From Kineococcus sp. NBC_00420 (GTDB taxonomy: Bacteria; Actinomycetota; Actinomycetes; Actinomycetales; Kineococcaceae): a stretch of DNA of 64,000 nt. The position numbers were made by a program, and so were the translations under genes. The notes under the pieces were generated by a model. It was not told the origin of the DNA and did no database searches. It worked only from the letters and a program-made list of their open reading frames with translations. The stretch covers positions 1,364,001 to 1,428,000 of the forward strand of contig NZ_CP107930.1 in assembly GCF_036021035.1 (NCBI RefSeq), given 5' to 3'. This document shows, piece after piece, positions 27,522-37,271 of the stretch (position 1 is its first letter; each line of letters begins with the position of its first letter).

Positions 27522-28778
27522 TCAGGCGTGGGCGGGGGTCTTCTGCGCGTTCTTCTGGGCGCGTTCCAGGGAACGCCTGCGCAGGGCCTCGGACTGCTCG
27601 CCGATCTTCTTGGCCTTCGCCTCGTCGCGCGTCAGGTTGGCGCCGCTGGAGGGGTCGAAGACGTGCATCCGCTGCGGGTCGAACCACAGCTCCGCGGTGT
27701 CGCCGTCGCGCACGCTGCTCATGGCGTCGAGGGTGACGACGAGCTGGCTGCGCATGCTCTCCCCGTCGAGCTCGCGGTCGAGCTCGGCGAGCTGCTGCTT
27801 CGTCTCGTCGGCCGCCTCGAAGGGCACGTAGGCGTAGAGCTCGTTGCCCAGCCACTCGGTGACGTCGACCTGCGCCTGGAAGGTCATCGCCCCCGCCGGG
27901 GCGTCGGTCACGTCGGCGTCGTCGAAGTGCTCCGGGCGCACTCCGACGATGAGCAGCTTGCCGTCGTGCTCCGCCCCCACCGCGGCCGGCTTCGGGACGT
28001 CGCAGAAGGGGAGCTTCAGCACGTCCCCCTCCACCCGCGCCGGCAGGAAGTTCATCGGCGGCGAGCCGATGAACCCGGCGACGAAGAGGTTGACGGGCTG
28101 TTCGTAGAGCTCCCGCGGGCTCGCGACCTGTTGCAGGATCCCCTTGCGCAGGACGGCCACGCGGTCACCGAGGGTCATGGCCTCGGTCTGGTCGTGGGTG
28201 ACGTAGACCGTGGTCGTGGCCAGCGAACGCTGCATGCGGGCGATCTCGGTGCGCATCTGACCGCGCAGCTTCGCGTCCAGGTTCGAGAGGGGTTCGTCGA
28301 AGAGGAAGGCCTTCGCGTCGCGCACGATCGCGCGCCCCATCGCGACGCGCTGGCGCTGGCCACCGGAGAGGTTCGCCGGTTTGCGGTCGAGGTGCTCGTT
28401 CAGCTCCAGCATGTCCGAGGCCCGCTGGACACGTTCCTTGATCTCGCTCTCCGGGACCTTGGAGTGGTTCAGCCGCAGCGGGAAGGCGATGTTCTCCCCC
28501 ACCGTGAGGTGCGGGTAGAGCGCGTAGTTCTGGAACACCATCGCCAGGTCACGGTCGCGCGGGGCCAGGTCGTTGACGCGCTTGCCGTCGATGAGCAGGT
28601 CCCCGGAGGTGATGTCCTCCAGCCCGACGATCATCCGCAGCAGCGTCGACTTCCCGCAGCCGGACGGTCCCACGAGGATGACGAACTCCCCGTCGGCGAT
28701 GTCCAGGCTGATGTCGTTGACGGCCGGGAACCCGTCGCCGTACTGCTTGACGATGTTCTTCAGTTCGATGCGAGCCAT
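27522..28778 (-). CDS. Sugar ABC transporter ATPase (UgpC/MsmK/SugC type)
   Basis: A 418-residue ATPase. Walker A GPSGCGKST near residue 38, Q-loop MVFQNYALYPH, signature LSGGQRQRVAMGRAI, Walker B AFLFDEPLSNLDAKL, H-loop VTHDQTEAMTLG. C-terminal TOBE regulatory domain (VGVRPEHFDDADV). This is the CUT1 carbohydrate type that can serve several importers. A basic, Ala/Gln-rich tail (LERAQKNAQKTPAHA) extends beyond the typical end. It starts 8 bp after the permease gene. It could also energise the orphan binding protein at 41 kb (inference). Confidence 0.95.
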   Translation of the reverse strand: MARIELKNIVKQYGDGFPAVNDISLDIADGEFVILVGPSGCGKSTLLRMIVGLEDITSGDLLIDGKRVNDLAPRDRDLAMVFQNYALYPHLTVGENIAFPLRLNHSKVPESEIKERVQRASDMLELNEHLDRKPANLSGGQRQRVAMGRAIVRDAKAFLFDEPLSNLDAKLRGQMRTEIARMQRSLATTTVYVTHDQTEAMTLGDRVAVLRKGILQQVASPRELYEQPVNLFVAGFIGSPPMNFLPARVEGDVLKLPFCDVPKPAAVGAEHDGKLLIVGVRPEHFDDADVTDAPAGAMTFQAQVDVTEWLGNELYAYVPFEAADETKQQLAELDRELDGESMRSQLVVTLDAMSSVRDGDTAELWFDPQRMHVFDPSSGANLTRDEAKAKKIGEQSEALRRRSLERAQKNAQKTPAHA

Positions 28779-28785
28779 CTGCTGA

Positions 28786-29628
28786 TCAACCCTTCACGGC
28801 GCCGTTGGTGAGACCCGCCACGATGCGGCGCTGGAAGACCAGCGCGAGGATGACGACGGGGATGGTGACGATGACGGCGGCCGCCGAGATGGCGCCCGTC
28901 GGCTGGACGAAGTAGCTGGACCCGGTGAAGCTGGACAGCGCTGCCGGCACCGGCTGCGCCGCCTTCGTGGAGGTCAGCGAGATCCCGAAGACGAAGTCGT
29001 TCCAGGCGATGAAGAACGCGATGATCGCCGTCGTGAACACCCCCGGGGCCGCCAGCGGGACGATCACCTTGCGGAACGCCTGCCAGTTCGTCGCCCCGTC
29101 GACCTGGGCCGCCTGTTCCATGTCCCACGGGATCCCGCGGAAGAACGCCGACATGGTCCAGATGGAGATCGGCAGCGTCAGGGCCAGGTACGGGATCACC
29201 AGGCCGGGGATGGTGTCGTAGAGGCCGATCTGGCGCCACAGGTTGAACAGCGGCGTCACCATCGTGATGACCGGGAACACCGCGACGGCCAGCGCACTGG
29301 TCAGGACGATTCGCTTGCCCGGGAAGTTCAGCCGGGCGATGGCGTAGGCCGCGAACATCGCCAGCACCACGGCGATCAGCGTCGCCACCAGGCAGGTGAT
29401 GATCGAGTTCCGCAGGGCCGGGAGGAACAGGTCGGACCCGTTCCCGGCGAAGATCCCGGAGTAGTTCGTCCAGGTCCAGTCCGAGGGGAAGAACTGCTTG
29501 TCGCTGAGCGCCGTCTCGGACTTGAAGCTCATCGAGACGATGTACAGCACCGGCACGATCGCGTACAGCACGATCAGGAGGGCACCGACGTACCAGCCGG
29601 TCTTCTCCTTCGTGGACATCGCACCCAT
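28786..29628 (-). CDS. Sugar ABC transporter permease, MalG/SugB type
   Basis: A 280-residue protein, ATG at 29628 overlapping the upstream stop (TGATG). Six predicted helices; CUT1 signatures include FPSDWTWTNYSGIF, NSIITCLVATLIAVVLAMF, PLFNLWRQIGLYDTIPGL and the EAA loop MEQAAQVDGATNWQAFRKVIVP (cytoplasmic coupling loop). It pairs with the 29628-30581 permease. The SBP-permease-permease-ATPase order matches the mycobacterial LpqY-SugABC trehalose importer, but the sugar is not established. Confidence 0.93.
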   Translation of the reverse strand: MGAMSTKEKTGWYVGALLIVLYAIVPVLYIVSMSFKSETALSDKQFFPSDWTWTNYSGIFAGNGSDLFLPALRNSIITCLVATLIAVVLAMFAAYAIARLNFPGKRIVLTSALAVAVFPVITMVTPLFNLWRQIGLYDTIPGLVIPYLALTLPISIWTMSAFFRGIPWDMEQAAQVDGATNWQAFRKVIVPLAAPGVFTTAIIAFFIAWNDFVFGISLTSTKAAQPVPAALSSFTGSSYFVQPTGAISAAAVIVTIPVVILALVFQRRIVAGLTNGAVKG

Positions 29629-30581
29629 CAGCCTTCCCCTCTCGCCCGGGCCAGGTCGACCTTGAACACCTTGATGGCGACGAAGCAGATCGCCAGGACG
29701 CACACGAACAACAACACGGAGACCGCCGACCCGAGACCGATCTCGAGCCGGCTGATCGTCTGGTTGTAGGCCAGCGAGGAGACCGTCTCGGTCCCTGCCG
29801 CGCCGTTGGTCATGATGTAGACGTTGTCGAAGATGCGGAACGCGTCGAGCGCGCGGAACAGCAGGGCCACCATGATCGAGGCCTTCATGTTCGGCAGCGT
29901 CACCTTCCACAGCCGCTCCCACGCCGTCGCGCCGTCGACCTTCGCGGCCTCGGTCATGTCCGAGGGGACCTGGGCGAGGCCGGCCAGCAGCAGCAACGAG
30001 ATGAACGGGGTGGTCTTCCAGATCTCGGAGAGGCAGATCACCGCCAGCGCGCTCCACTTGTGCGCGAAGACGTCGTAGTCGCCGAGGCCGAGGACGGTGT
30101 TCATGAACCCCGTCGTCAACCCGAACGCGTACTGCCAGGCGTAGGCCGAGACGACCGTGATGACGGCGTAGGGGATGAGGATGGCCGTGCGCACGATCGG
30201 GCGCAGCCAGCCGAGCACCTTGTGCATGACCATGGCGAGCGCGAACCCGATGACGAGTTCGACGGCCACGGTGACGACCGTGATCATCGCCGTGTTGCCG
30301 AGCGCCTTCCACCACAGGCTGTCGCTGAGGATGACGCCGTAGTTCTTCAGGCCGATGAACTCCCGGTCGGCCGGGGCGGTCAGGCGGAAGCTGAACAGGG
30401 ACTCGTAGAGCGCCTGCAGGATCGGGTAGCCGGTGACGGCGACGAGGATGACGAACGCGGGACCGGCGAGGTACCAGCCGAGTCGCGCCTCGGCGCGGGT
30501 CTTGTCGGTCATGCGGGGCTTGCCGGACACCTGCTTGGTGACCGACACCCCTCCCGTGGAACGGGTCTCCGTCGTGCTCAC
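29628..30581 (-). CDS. Sugar ABC transporter permease, MalF/SugA type
   Basis: A 317-residue permease. The GTG at 30581 overlaps the stop of the binding-protein gene (GTGA). A charged N-terminus of about 40 residues precedes the first helix. CUT1 motifs: [35 protein letters not shown] and the EAA loop [20 protein letters not shown] followed by TLPNMK. It forms the channel with the SugB-like subunit. Confidence 0.93.
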   Translation of the reverse strand: MSTTETRSTGGVSVTKQVSGKPRMTDKTRAEARLGWYLAGPAFVILVAVTGYPILQALYESLFSFRLTAPADREFIGLKNYGVILSDSLWWKALGNTAMITVVTVAVELVIGFALAMVMHKVLGWLRPIVRTAILIPYAVITVVSAYAWQYAFGLTTGFMNTVLGLGDYDVFAHKWSALAVICLSEIWKTTPFISLLLLAGLAQVPSDMTEAAKVDGATAWERLWKVTLPNMKASIMVALLFRALDAFRIFDNVYIMTNGAAGTETVSSLAYNQTISRLEIGLGSAVSVLLFVCVLAICFVAIKVFKVDLARARGEG

Positions 30582-31879
30582 AGCAGTTTCTCCCCCTTCA
30601 GGACCTCGCCGATGTACTTCTGCGACGAGGTGGGGGTGCTGTCCGAGACGCCGGAGACCGGCTGCCACTGGTCGGCGATGCCCTGGCTGACCTCGTTGTA
30701 GTACGCGGTCTGCGGTCGCGGTTGCGCGGCCTGCAGGGAGGTGCGGATGGTGTCGTACATCGGGTACGCCTCCTGGACCGTCGGGTCGTCGTAGACCGAC
30801 TCCAAGGCAGCCGGGTTCCCGTCGGAGACCATGTACGCGGCCTGGTTCTGCTCCGAGACGATGCAGGACACCGCCGCGAACGCGGCGTCCTTGTGCTCGC
30901 TGAACGCGCTGACACCGACGTCGATCCCGCCCAGCGGCGGTGCGGCGGCCTTCCCCTCCGCCATGGCGGGGTAGGTCGTCCAGCCGTAGTCGTCGAAGAT
31001 CGCCTGGTCCATCGTGCCCTCGTCGGCCGCGGACTTGCCCTGCGCGTAGACGAACGGCCAGTTCACCATGAAGTCCGCGCCGCCCTGCTGGAACAGGTTC
31101 GCCGTCGCGGCCTCGTCGCGGTTGTCGATCCCGGGTCCGCCGACTCCGGCCGCGGTGATGTCCTGCATCACCTTGGCGGCCGCCTCGCCCGCGTCGGACT
31201 CCAGCCCGAGCTCGATGTCGGGGCCCTTCGCGTCGGGGTTCTCGATGACCTTGCCCCCGGCGGAGGCGATCATCGCGTTGACCCAGACCGTCATGGACTC
31301 CGCGCGCTGGCCCTGGACGCCGATGGCGGTCTTCTGCGCCTTCGCCGCCTGGATGAGCTGGTCCCAGGTCACGGGTTTCGTCATGTCGAGGCCCGCGGCC
31401 TGGGCGACGGACTTGCGGTACCAGAGCAACTGGGTGTTCGCCCAGAACGGGGCGGCGACCAGCTGGTCCTTCCAGGTCGCGCCCGTGACCGCGCCCTCGA
31501 CGACCCCGTCGGACCACTTCTGCTGCAGGTCCTCGGGAACCGGGGCGAGGAAACCCGCCTCGGACGTCTCGGGGACGAAGACCGGGTCGAGGCTCATCAT
31601 GTCGATGGACGTGTCGTTCCCGGCCAGGCGGCGCATGAGCTGCTCACGCTGCTGGGCGGCGTCGCTCGGCAGGATGGACACCTCGATGGAGTACTGACCG
31701 TTCGACTGCGCGCTGCAGTCCTGGGCGATCTTCTGCTGCCCCCCGTTGTCGGGGTTGATGTACCAGTTGAGCGTCGGAGCACCCGACGCCGTGCTCGATC
31801 CCCCGCACGCGGCGAGGCTCCCGGCCAGCAGGGCGCCTGCGCCCAACGCCGTCCACCGGATGCGCCTTCGGGATGTCAC
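30578..31879 (-). CDS. Sugar ABC transporter substrate-binding lipoprotein (LpqY-like)
   Basis: A 433-residue lipoprotein from a GTG at 31879 with GAAGGAGGGG upstream. The signal is [22 protein letters not shown] with lipobox SLAAC near residue 25. Mature features of SBP family 1: [52 protein letters not shown] and [16 protein letters not shown]. The lipoprotein, the two permeases and the ATPase share the LpqY-SugA-SugB-SugC layout, so trehalose or a related alpha-glucoside is the best guess. Divergent from fumC. Confidence 0.9.
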   Translation of the reverse strand: MTSRRRIRWTALGAGALLAGSLAACGGSSTASGAPTLNWYINPDNGGQQKIAQDCSAQSNGQYSIEVSILPSDAAQQREQLMRRLAGNDTSIDMMSLDPVFVPETSEAGFLAPVPEDLQQKWSDGVVEGAVTGATWKDQLVAAPFWANTQLLWYRKSVAQAAGLDMTKPVTWDQLIQAAKAQKTAIGVQGQRAESMTVWVNAMIASAGGKVIENPDAKGPDIELGLESDAGEAAAKVMQDITAAGVGGPGIDNRDEAATANLFQQGGADFMVNWPFVYAQGKSAADEGTMDQAIFDDYGWTTYPAMAEGKAAAPPLGGIDVGVSAFSEHKDAAFAAVSCIVSEQNQAAYMVSDGNPAALESVYDDPTVQEAYPMYDTIRTSLQAAQPRPQTAYYNEVSQGIADQWQPVSGVSDSTPTSSQKYIGEVLKGEKLL

Positions 31880-31956
31880 AGCCCCTCCTTCGACCCCATC
31901 GTCCGTTGTTGCTGTGCAGCATCTCTACACCTGCTGTCCACAGGTTGCACGTGGGA

Positions 31957-31993
31957 GATCACGGTGTCGGCGGATCGTGAGCTGCCCGTGATC
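31957..31993. promoter_or_regulatory. Inverted repeat in the lpqY-like/fumC divergent region
   Basis: GATCACGG and CCGTGATC (31957-31964 and 31986-31993) face each other across 21 nt in the 162-bp region between divergent starts. It could be an operator or a weak hairpin; no regulator gene is adjacent. Confidence 0.3.
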
Positions 31994-32041
31994 CACGCCA
32001 CCGGCTGCAGGCGCCGGTGTGCGACCCGGCAGGATGGGGGC

Positions 32042-33472
32042 ATGGCCAGTGAAGCCCCTGTTGAAGCATCCGACGTCGAAGCGTCCGATACCGAGTTCCG
32101 CATCGAGCACGACACGATGGGGGAGGTCAAGGTCCCGATCGCCGCGAAGTACCGCGCCCAGACGCAGCGGGCGGTCGAGAACTTCCCGCTGTCGGGGACG
32201 GGCCTCGAACGCGCCCACATCGAGGCGCTCGCCCGCATCAAGAAGGCCGCCGCGCTGGCCAACGCCGAACTCGGCGTCCTCGAGCAGGATCTCGCCCGCG
32301 CCGTCGCCGACGCGGCCGAGGAGGTCGCGTCCGGGCGCTGGGACGCGGAGTTCCCCGTCGACATCTTCCAGACGGGGTCGGGCACCAGCTCGAACATGAA
32401 CGCCAACGAGGTCATCGCGACGCTGGCCACGGAGCGCCTCGGCTCCCCCGTGCACCCCAACGACCACGTCAACGCCTCCCAGTCCTCCAACGACGTGTTC
32501 CCGACGTCCGTGCACGTCGCGGCCACCGCCGCCGTCGTCAACGAGCTGGTCCCGGCCCTGCGCCACCTCGAGGCGTCGCTGCGCCGCAAGGCGGACGAGT
32601 GGGCCGACGTCGTGAAGTCGGGGCGCACCCACCTCATGGACGCGACCCCCGTGACGCTGGGCCAGGAGTTCGCCGGCTACGCCGCGCAGGTCAAGCGCGG
32701 GATCGAGCGCGTCGAGGCCACCGTCGTCCGCGTCGCCGAGGTCCCGCTCGGGGGCACGGCCGTCGGCACCGGCATCAACACCCCACCCGGGTTCCCGCAG
32801 CGGGTCATCGAGCTGCTGGCCGCGGACACCGGACTGCCGCTCACCGAGGCCGAGGACCACTTCGAGTCCCAGGGCGCCCGGGACGCGCTCGTCGAGCTCT
32901 CCGGTGCGCTCAAGGTGGTCGCCGTCAGCCTGACCAAGGTCTGCAACGACCTGCGCTGGATGGGGTCCGGTCCCCGCACGGGTCTCGGCGAACTCCGCCT
33001 GCCCGACCTGCAGCCCGGGTCCTCGATCATGCCCGGCAAGGTGAACCCCGTCGTGCCCGAGGCGACGCTCATGATCTGCGCGCAGGTCGTGGGCAACGAC
33101 GCCACCGTGACCTGGGCCGGTGCCAGCGGTGCGTTCGAGCTCAACGTCCAGATCCCGGTGATGGCGCGCAACGTGCTCGAGTCCGCGCGGCTGCTGGGCA
33201 ACGCCTCCAGGCTGCTGGCCGACCGCACCATCGACGGACTCGAGGCCGACGTCGAGGCCTGCCGCCGGTTCGCGGAGTCCTCGCCCTCGATCGTCACCCC
33301 GCTGAACCGGGTGATCGGCTACGAGGCGGCCGCCAAGGTCGCCAAGCACGCCGTCGCCACGGGGGCGACGGTGCGCGAGGCCGTGATCGACCTCGGGTTC
33401 GTCGAACGCGGCGAGGTCACCGAGGAGCAGCTCGACCGGGCCCTCGACGTCATGTCCATGACCCACCCCTGA
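32042..33472 (+). CDS. fumC: Class II fumarate hydratase
   Basis: A 476-residue protein with an extended acidic N-terminus (about 20 residues) before [14 protein letters not shown]. Signatures: [17 protein letters not shown] (near residue 117), [17 protein letters not shown], the [17 protein letters not shown] helix and the catalytic-loop signature [15 protein letters not shown] near 325. It interconverts fumarate and malate in the TCA cycle; the family also includes aspartase, but TPVTLGQEF and length fit FumC. The stop lies in a TGACCCACCCC direct duplication, which has no coding effect. Confidence 0.95.
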   Translation: MASEAPVEASDVEASDTEFRIEHDTMGEVKVPIAAKYRAQTQRAVENFPLSGTGLERAHIEALARIKKAAALANAELGVLEQDLARAVADAAEEVASGRWDAEFPVDIFQTGSGTSSNMNANEVIATLATERLGSPVHPNDHVNASQSSNDVFPTSVHVAATAAVVNELVPALRHLEASLRRKADEWADVVKSGRTHLMDATPVTLGQEFAGYAAQVKRGIERVEATVVRVAEVPLGGTAVGTGINTPPGFPQRVIELLAADTGLPLTEAEDHFESQGARDALVELSGALKVVAVSLTKVCNDLRWMGSGPRTGLGELRLPDLQPGSSIMPGKVNPVVPEATLMICAQVVGNDATVTWAGASGAFELNVQIPVMARNVLESARLLGNASRLLADRTIDGLEADVEACRRFAESSPSIVTPLNRVIGYEAAAKVAKHAVATGATVREAVIDLGFVERGEVTEEQLDRALDVMSMTHP

Positions 33473-33494
33473 CCCACCCCTGACGCGCGCCGGC

Positions 33495-33520
33495 GCTCGG
33501 GCGGGTTCGCCTGCCCGAGC
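33495..33520 (+). terminator. UUCG-capped hairpin after fumC
   Basis: GCTCGGGCGGG-TTCG-CCTGCCCGAGC forms an 11-bp stem with one G-U pair and a stable TTCG tetraloop, 22 bp past the fumC stop. Confidence 0.7.
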
Positions 33521-33567
33521 ACCGGGCCCGCTGGTCGTCGGCTCGGTCCTCGCGGGAGGATCGCGGG

Positions 33568-35160
33568 GTGTTCGCCCAGGTCCTCGTCGTCATGCTGGCC
33601 GCGCTCGCGCTGACCATCGTCGCCGCGCGGCGGGGGTGGCAGGCGCCCCTGGCCCTGGCCCTCGCGGGGGCGGGGATCTCCTTCGTCCCCGGTCTGCCGC
33701 GCCTCGAACTCTCCCCCGAGGTCATCCTCTCGGTGGTCCTGCCCCCGCTGCTGTTCTCGACCACCCAGGACTTCTCCTGGCGGGGTTTCGTGCGCCGGTG
33801 GCGCTCGATCACCAACCTCGGGGTGCTGCTCGTCGTCGTCACGACCGCGGTCGTCGGGTTCGTCGCCAGCCTGATGATCCCGTGGGTGTCGCTGTCGATG
33901 GCCCTGGTGCTGGCCGCCGTCGTCGCCCCACCCGACGCCGTCACCGCGGTCGCGATCGGCGGGCGGCTGGGGTTGCCGTCGCGGGTGCTCGACACGCTGA
34001 AGGGCGAGAGCCTCGTCAACGACGCGGCCGCCCTCACGTTGTTCTCGGTGACGATCGCGTCGGCCTCGGCGGACAACGACGACATCGTGCAGAACCCGTT
34101 CCTGTTCTTCCTCGTCACCTCCGCGATCGGGCTCGCGGTGGGGTGGACGCTGGGCCACCTCGCGGCGGGGGTGCGAGCCCGCCTGCGCGAGCCCTCGCTC
34201 ATGACGGCCTTCGCCGTCCTGCTCCCGTTCACCGCCTACGCCGTGGCCGAGGCCGTCGAGGGTTCCGGGGTGCTCGCCGTCGTGACCGCGGGTTTCGTGC
34301 TGTCCCGGCACTCGCTGGCCGCCGCCTACGCGACGAGGCTCTCCGAGCGCGAGGTCTGGAACATCGTCGACGTCCTGCTCGAGGCCTTCGTCTTCGCCTA
34401 CCTCGGCCTGCAGTTCCACTTCCTGCTGCAGGACGCCGTGACCGACGGCGCCCGGGCCTGGTCGTTGCTCGTCGCGGGGCTGGTGGTGCTGGCCGCGGTC
34501 GTCCTCGTCCGCGTCGTCTGGGTCGTGGCCGGTGGCTTCCTCATGCGGAACGTGCTGCACGGCAGGTTCTCCGCGGGTGGTCAGCACTTCACCGTGGCCG
34601 AGGACGTCGTCATCGCCTGGACGGGGATGCGCGGGGTCGTGACGCTGGCGGCCGCGGCCGGGATCCCCGAGTCGTTCCCGCACCGGGCCGACCTGCAGGT
34701 GCTCGCGTTCGTCGTCGCGGTCGGCACCCTGCTGCTGCAGGGGTCGACCCTGCCGCCGCTCATCCGCCGTCTCGACCTCGACACCTCCCAGGAGCAGCAC
34801 TGGCGCGCGGAACAGCGCCACAAGGCCCGTGACGTCGCCCGGCAGACCATGTTCGAGGTGCTCCGCAGCGCCCGCGAGGAGGCGACCGACCCGAGCGAAC
34901 GCGCGGTCGTGGACGCCCTCCTGGAGCGCGCCGACCGGATGGCGCAGGTCCGCGCCTCGGAACAGGAGGAGAACGAGGGGACGGGTCGGATCGCGAAGCG
35001 CAGCGTCGAGGTGCGCCGGCGGATGATCGCGGCCCAGCGCGGCGCGCTGCTCAGCGCGGAGGACAACGGCGAACTCACCGAGGACGCCGTGCGCGAGGCG
35101 CTGGAACAGCTCGACCTCGACGAGGCCTCCCTCGCGCACCGCGGTTCCCCGAGGTTGTGA
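33568..35160 (+). CDS. CPA1-family Na+/H+ antiporter
   Basis: A 530-residue protein, GTG start at 33568 with GGGAGG upstream. About 12 transmembrane segments; family motifs: VVLPPLLFSTTQDFSW, VVAPPDAVTAVAIGGRLGLP, the ion-binding ESLVNDAAALTLFSV near residue 150 and WTGMRGVVTLAAAAGIP near 353. The cytoplasmic tail of about 130 residues is charged and helical (RRRMIAAQRGALL). It exchanges Na+ (or K+) for protons for pH and salt homeostasis. Its stop overlaps the start of a small unknown gene. Confidence 0.92.
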   Translation: MFAQVLVVMLAALALTIVAARRGWQAPLALALAGAGISFVPGLPRLELSPEVILSVVLPPLLFSTTQDFSWRGFVRRWRSITNLGVLLVVVTTAVVGFVASLMIPWVSLSMALVLAAVVAPPDAVTAVAIGGRLGLPSRVLDTLKGESLVNDAAALTLFSVTIASASADNDDIVQNPFLFFLVTSAIGLAVGWTLGHLAAGVRARLREPSLMTAFAVLLPFTAYAVAEAVEGSGVLAVVTAGFVLSRHSLAAAYATRLSEREVWNIVDVLLEAFVFAYLGLQFHFLLQDAVTDGARAWSLLVAGLVVLAAVVLVRVVWVVAGGFLMRNVLHGRFSAGGQHFTVAEDVVIAWTGMRGVVTLAAAAGIPESFPHRADLQVLAFVVAVGTLLLQGSTLPPLIRRLDLDTSQEQHWRAEQRHKARDVARQTMFEVLRSAREEATDPSERAVVDALLERADRMAQVRASEQEENEGTGRIAKRSVEVRRRMIAAQRGALLSAEDNGELTEDAVREALEQLDLDEASLAHRGSPRL

Positions 35161-35483
35161 TGCACCGGATCCCGCTGCGCTGGATCGACGACGAGCCCCC
35201 GGCGGAACTGCCCACCGGGGCGACGCTCGGGGTTCCACCGCAGCGGGAGTTCCTCCGCGACGAGGGTTTCGCCCGGGTCCACCTCGAACCCCCGGAGGTG
35301 TTCCGGGCCGCGGACGAGGCGCCCACCCTGTCGACGAACGACGCCGCCCAGTTCTCCCTGGCCGCGATCGCGAAGCTCGCCCTCGTCGGCGACGACCTCG
35401 GGCAGCAGGTGGGAACGACGCAGGGCGCCGACCCCCGGGGGGATCGACGCCCTGAGAAGGGTGCGGCAGGTCAGCGCGAGTAG
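35160..35483 (+). CDS. Hypothetical protein coupled to the antiporter gene
   Basis: A 107-codon frame whose ATG shares its A with the antiporter stop (TGATG), suggesting coupled translation. The product begins [20 protein letters not shown] and includes [22 protein letters not shown] do not recognise a family. The last 13 bp overlap the convergent rpsD gene and a strong hairpin lies inside its 3' end. The first about 80 residues look protein-like, the last 25 less so. Real gene with moderate likelihood. Confidence 0.45.
   Translation: MHRIPLRWIDDEPPAELPTGATLGVPPQREFLRDEGFARVHLEPPEVFRAADEAPTLSTNDAAQFSLAAIAKLALVGDDLGQQVGTTQGADPRGDRRPEKGAAGQRE
35421..35454. terminator. Hairpin between the antiporter operon and rpsD
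   Basis: CAGGGCG and CGCCCTG flank an inner ACCCCC/GGGGGG pairing, giving a stable stem just past the rpsD stop on the minus strand and near the end of the small plus-strand frame. Suits two-way termination. Confidence 0.5.
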
Positions 35484-36079
35484 TACTCGACGACGAGCTG
35501 CTCGTCGCAGGTCACGGGGATCTGCTCGCGGACCGGGAGGGCGTTCACCGTGGCGGTGAGGTCCTCGCGCTCCACGGCCAGCCAGCCCGGGATCTCGTTG
35601 TCGCTCCAGCCGCCCTCACGGGCGACGATGAACGGCGTCTTGGTCTTCGAGCGAGGGGCGACCTCGATCGTCTGGCCGACGACGACGCGGAACGACGGAC
35701 GGTCGACGCGGCGACCGTCGACGACGATGTGGCGGTGCGTGACCATCTGGCGAGCCTGGTAGATGGTGCGGGCGAAGCCGGCACGCCACACGACGGCGTC
35801 CAGACGCGTCTCGAGCAACTGCACCAGGTTCTGACCGGTCTTGCCGGGCTTGCGCTTGGCGAGGTCGTAGGCACGACGCAGCTGGGTCTCGCTGACGTCG
35901 TACTGGAAGCGCAGACGCTGCTTCTCGCGCAGCTGCGTCGCGTAGTCCGACGCCTTCTTCTGCTTGCGGCCGTGCATGCCCGGGGGGTACGGACGGCGGT
36001 CCATGAAGCGGGCGGCCTTCGGCGTGAGGGCCACCCCGAGTGCGCGGCTGATGCGCACCTTGGGTCGGGCGTTGTTCAT
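35471..36079 (-). CDS. rpsD: 30S ribosomal protein S4
   Basis: A 202-residue protein; ATG at 36079 with AGGAGAG 6 nt upstream. It begins [20 protein letters not shown] and has [20 protein letters not shown], then the S4 RNA-binding domain [20 protein letters not shown] and [20 protein letters not shown] near residues 95-140. It lacks the zinc-binding N-terminal cysteines, as in other actinobacterial S4 proteins. S4 starts small-subunit assembly. Monocistronic here, divergent from the DUF2470 gene. Confidence 0.97.
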   Translation of the reverse strand: MNNARPKVRISRALGVALTPKAARFMDRRPYPPGMHGRKQKKASDYATQLREKQRLRFQYDVSETQLRRAYDLAKRKPGKTGQNLVQLLETRLDAVVWRAGFARTIYQARQMVTHRHIVVDGRRVDRPSFRVVVGQTIEVAPRSKTKTPFIVAREGGWSDNEIPGWLAVEREDLTATVNALPVREQIPVTCDEQLVVEYYSR

Positions 36080-36164
36080 TCCACTCTCCTGATCGTAAGG
36101 TGAGCCTGTCCTCAGTCGAGAAGCACTCGAGAGGGTCAGGACGATCGCGCAACGAGGAGGCACT

Positions 36165-37202
36165 GTGAACCACCGGATCCAGGGGACCCAGCCGACCACG
36201 GCACCAGCCCCCCGAGGATCGGGGGGTTCGGAACGCACCGCCTCCAACCTTACGGCCTCCGAGGGGGTGCCTCCGACGACGGAGGCCCCGCCGACCCCCG
36301 GCGCGCTCACCCGGCCCTCCCCCGCGCAGTGGGCGCGCACCCTCGCCGTCGGGACGGTGACCGGGACGCTGCACCTGCCGCGCACCCACCAGGGCTGCCC
36401 CCACCACCCGGACGAGGGCCACGACCACCGCCACGGCACGGACGAGGCCGAGGTCTTCGCCGAGGCCGTCCCGCAGCGGCGCGGCCGGGCCGCGCCGTCG
36501 CGCACCGAGGCCTACCCCGTGCAGCACCTCACCGACGCCTGGGGCGGCCTGCTGCTCCTCCTGGAGGACGGCTCCGCCCTGCACCGGCGCCTGCTCGACC
36601 TGGAGACCGACGCCCGCTGGAGCGGCGTCCCCGCCGTCCTCGACGTGCTCGACGTGCCGCCGGGGCAGGCCGCCCTGCCCCGTGCGCGGCTCTGCGTGAC
36701 GGGCTGGGTCGAGTCGATCCTGCCCGCCGACCAACGGCGCGTGGCCCAGACCGCGGCCGCCGTGCGGCCCCTCGGCGCCCTGCTGGACGTCGGCAGCACC
36801 CGGCTCGTCTGGCGCCTCGAGGTCGCCGACGTGCGGGTCACGACGGCCACGGGCGTGCACCTGCTGGAGGACGAGGAGTTCACCGCGGCCGCGCCGGACC
36901 CGCTCTACGACGACGAGGACGGGATCGTCGCCCACCTGGAGGACGAGCACCGCGACGCCCTCGTCGGCTGGGTGCTCGACACCCTGCCGGCCGAGCAGGC
37001 GCGTGAGACCCGCGAGGTCGCCGTGGTCGGCGTCGACCGCTACGGCCTGGACGTCCTGGCGACGATCGGTTCCGGGACGACGACGCTGCGCGCGGGGTTC
37101 CCCGAGCCCGTGCGCCACGAGCACGACGTCGTCCGCGCGCTCTGCGGGCTGTTCCGGTGCCCCTGCGGCGGCGGCCGACCCTCCGTCCACCACGACGGCT
37201 GA
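36165..37202 (+). CDS. DUF2470 domain protein with His-rich segment
   Basis: A 345-residue protein from a GTG at 36165 with GAGGAGG close upstream. The first 50 residues are disordered. A His/Cys-rich patch ([14 protein letters not shown] near residue 78) follows. The middle resembles a split-barrel flavin/heme-binding domain ([27 protein letters not shown]). The C-terminal DUF2470 begins [20 protein letters not shown]. The protein ends with a Cys cluster ([12 protein letters not shown]). Relatives include heme-iron utilisation proteins, so heme or iron handling is plausible; the two metal-binding-looking patches are unusual. Confidence 0.8.
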   Translation: MNHRIQGTQPTTAPAPRGSGGSERTASNLTASEGVPPTTEAPPTPGALTRPSPAQWARTLAVGTVTGTLHLPRTHQGCPHHPDEGHDHRHGTDEAEVFAEAVPQRRGRAAPSRTEAYPVQHLTDAWGGLLLLLEDGSALHRRLLDLETDARWSGVPAVLDVLDVPPGQAALPRARLCVTGWVESILPADQRRVAQTAAAVRPLGALLDVGSTRLVWRLEVADVRVTTATGVHLLEDEEFTAAAPDPLYDDEDGIVAHLEDEHRDALVGWVLDTLPAEQARETREVAVVGVDRYGLDVLATIGSGTTTLRAGFPEPVRHEHDVVRALCGLFRCPCGGGRPSVHHDG

Positions 37203-37227
37203 CCCGCCCGGAGTCTCCGGGCGGGTC
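37201..37227 (+). terminator. Hairpin after the DUF2470 gene
   Basis: GACCCGCCCGGA and TCCGGGCGGGTC (12 bp) with a 3-nt loop begin within the stop codon. Also positioned to end the convergent transglycosylase transcript. Confidence 0.75.
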
Positions 37228-37271
37228 GGGCGTCACGGGTGGTTCAGCGGGTCGGGCTCAGCGGGTCGGAC

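Noticed and set aside
35471-36505. A longer rpsD from 36505
   Set aside because: The extension precedes a well-placed AGGAGAG and ATG at 36079 and has no S4 similarity; the standard protein begins MNNARPKV.
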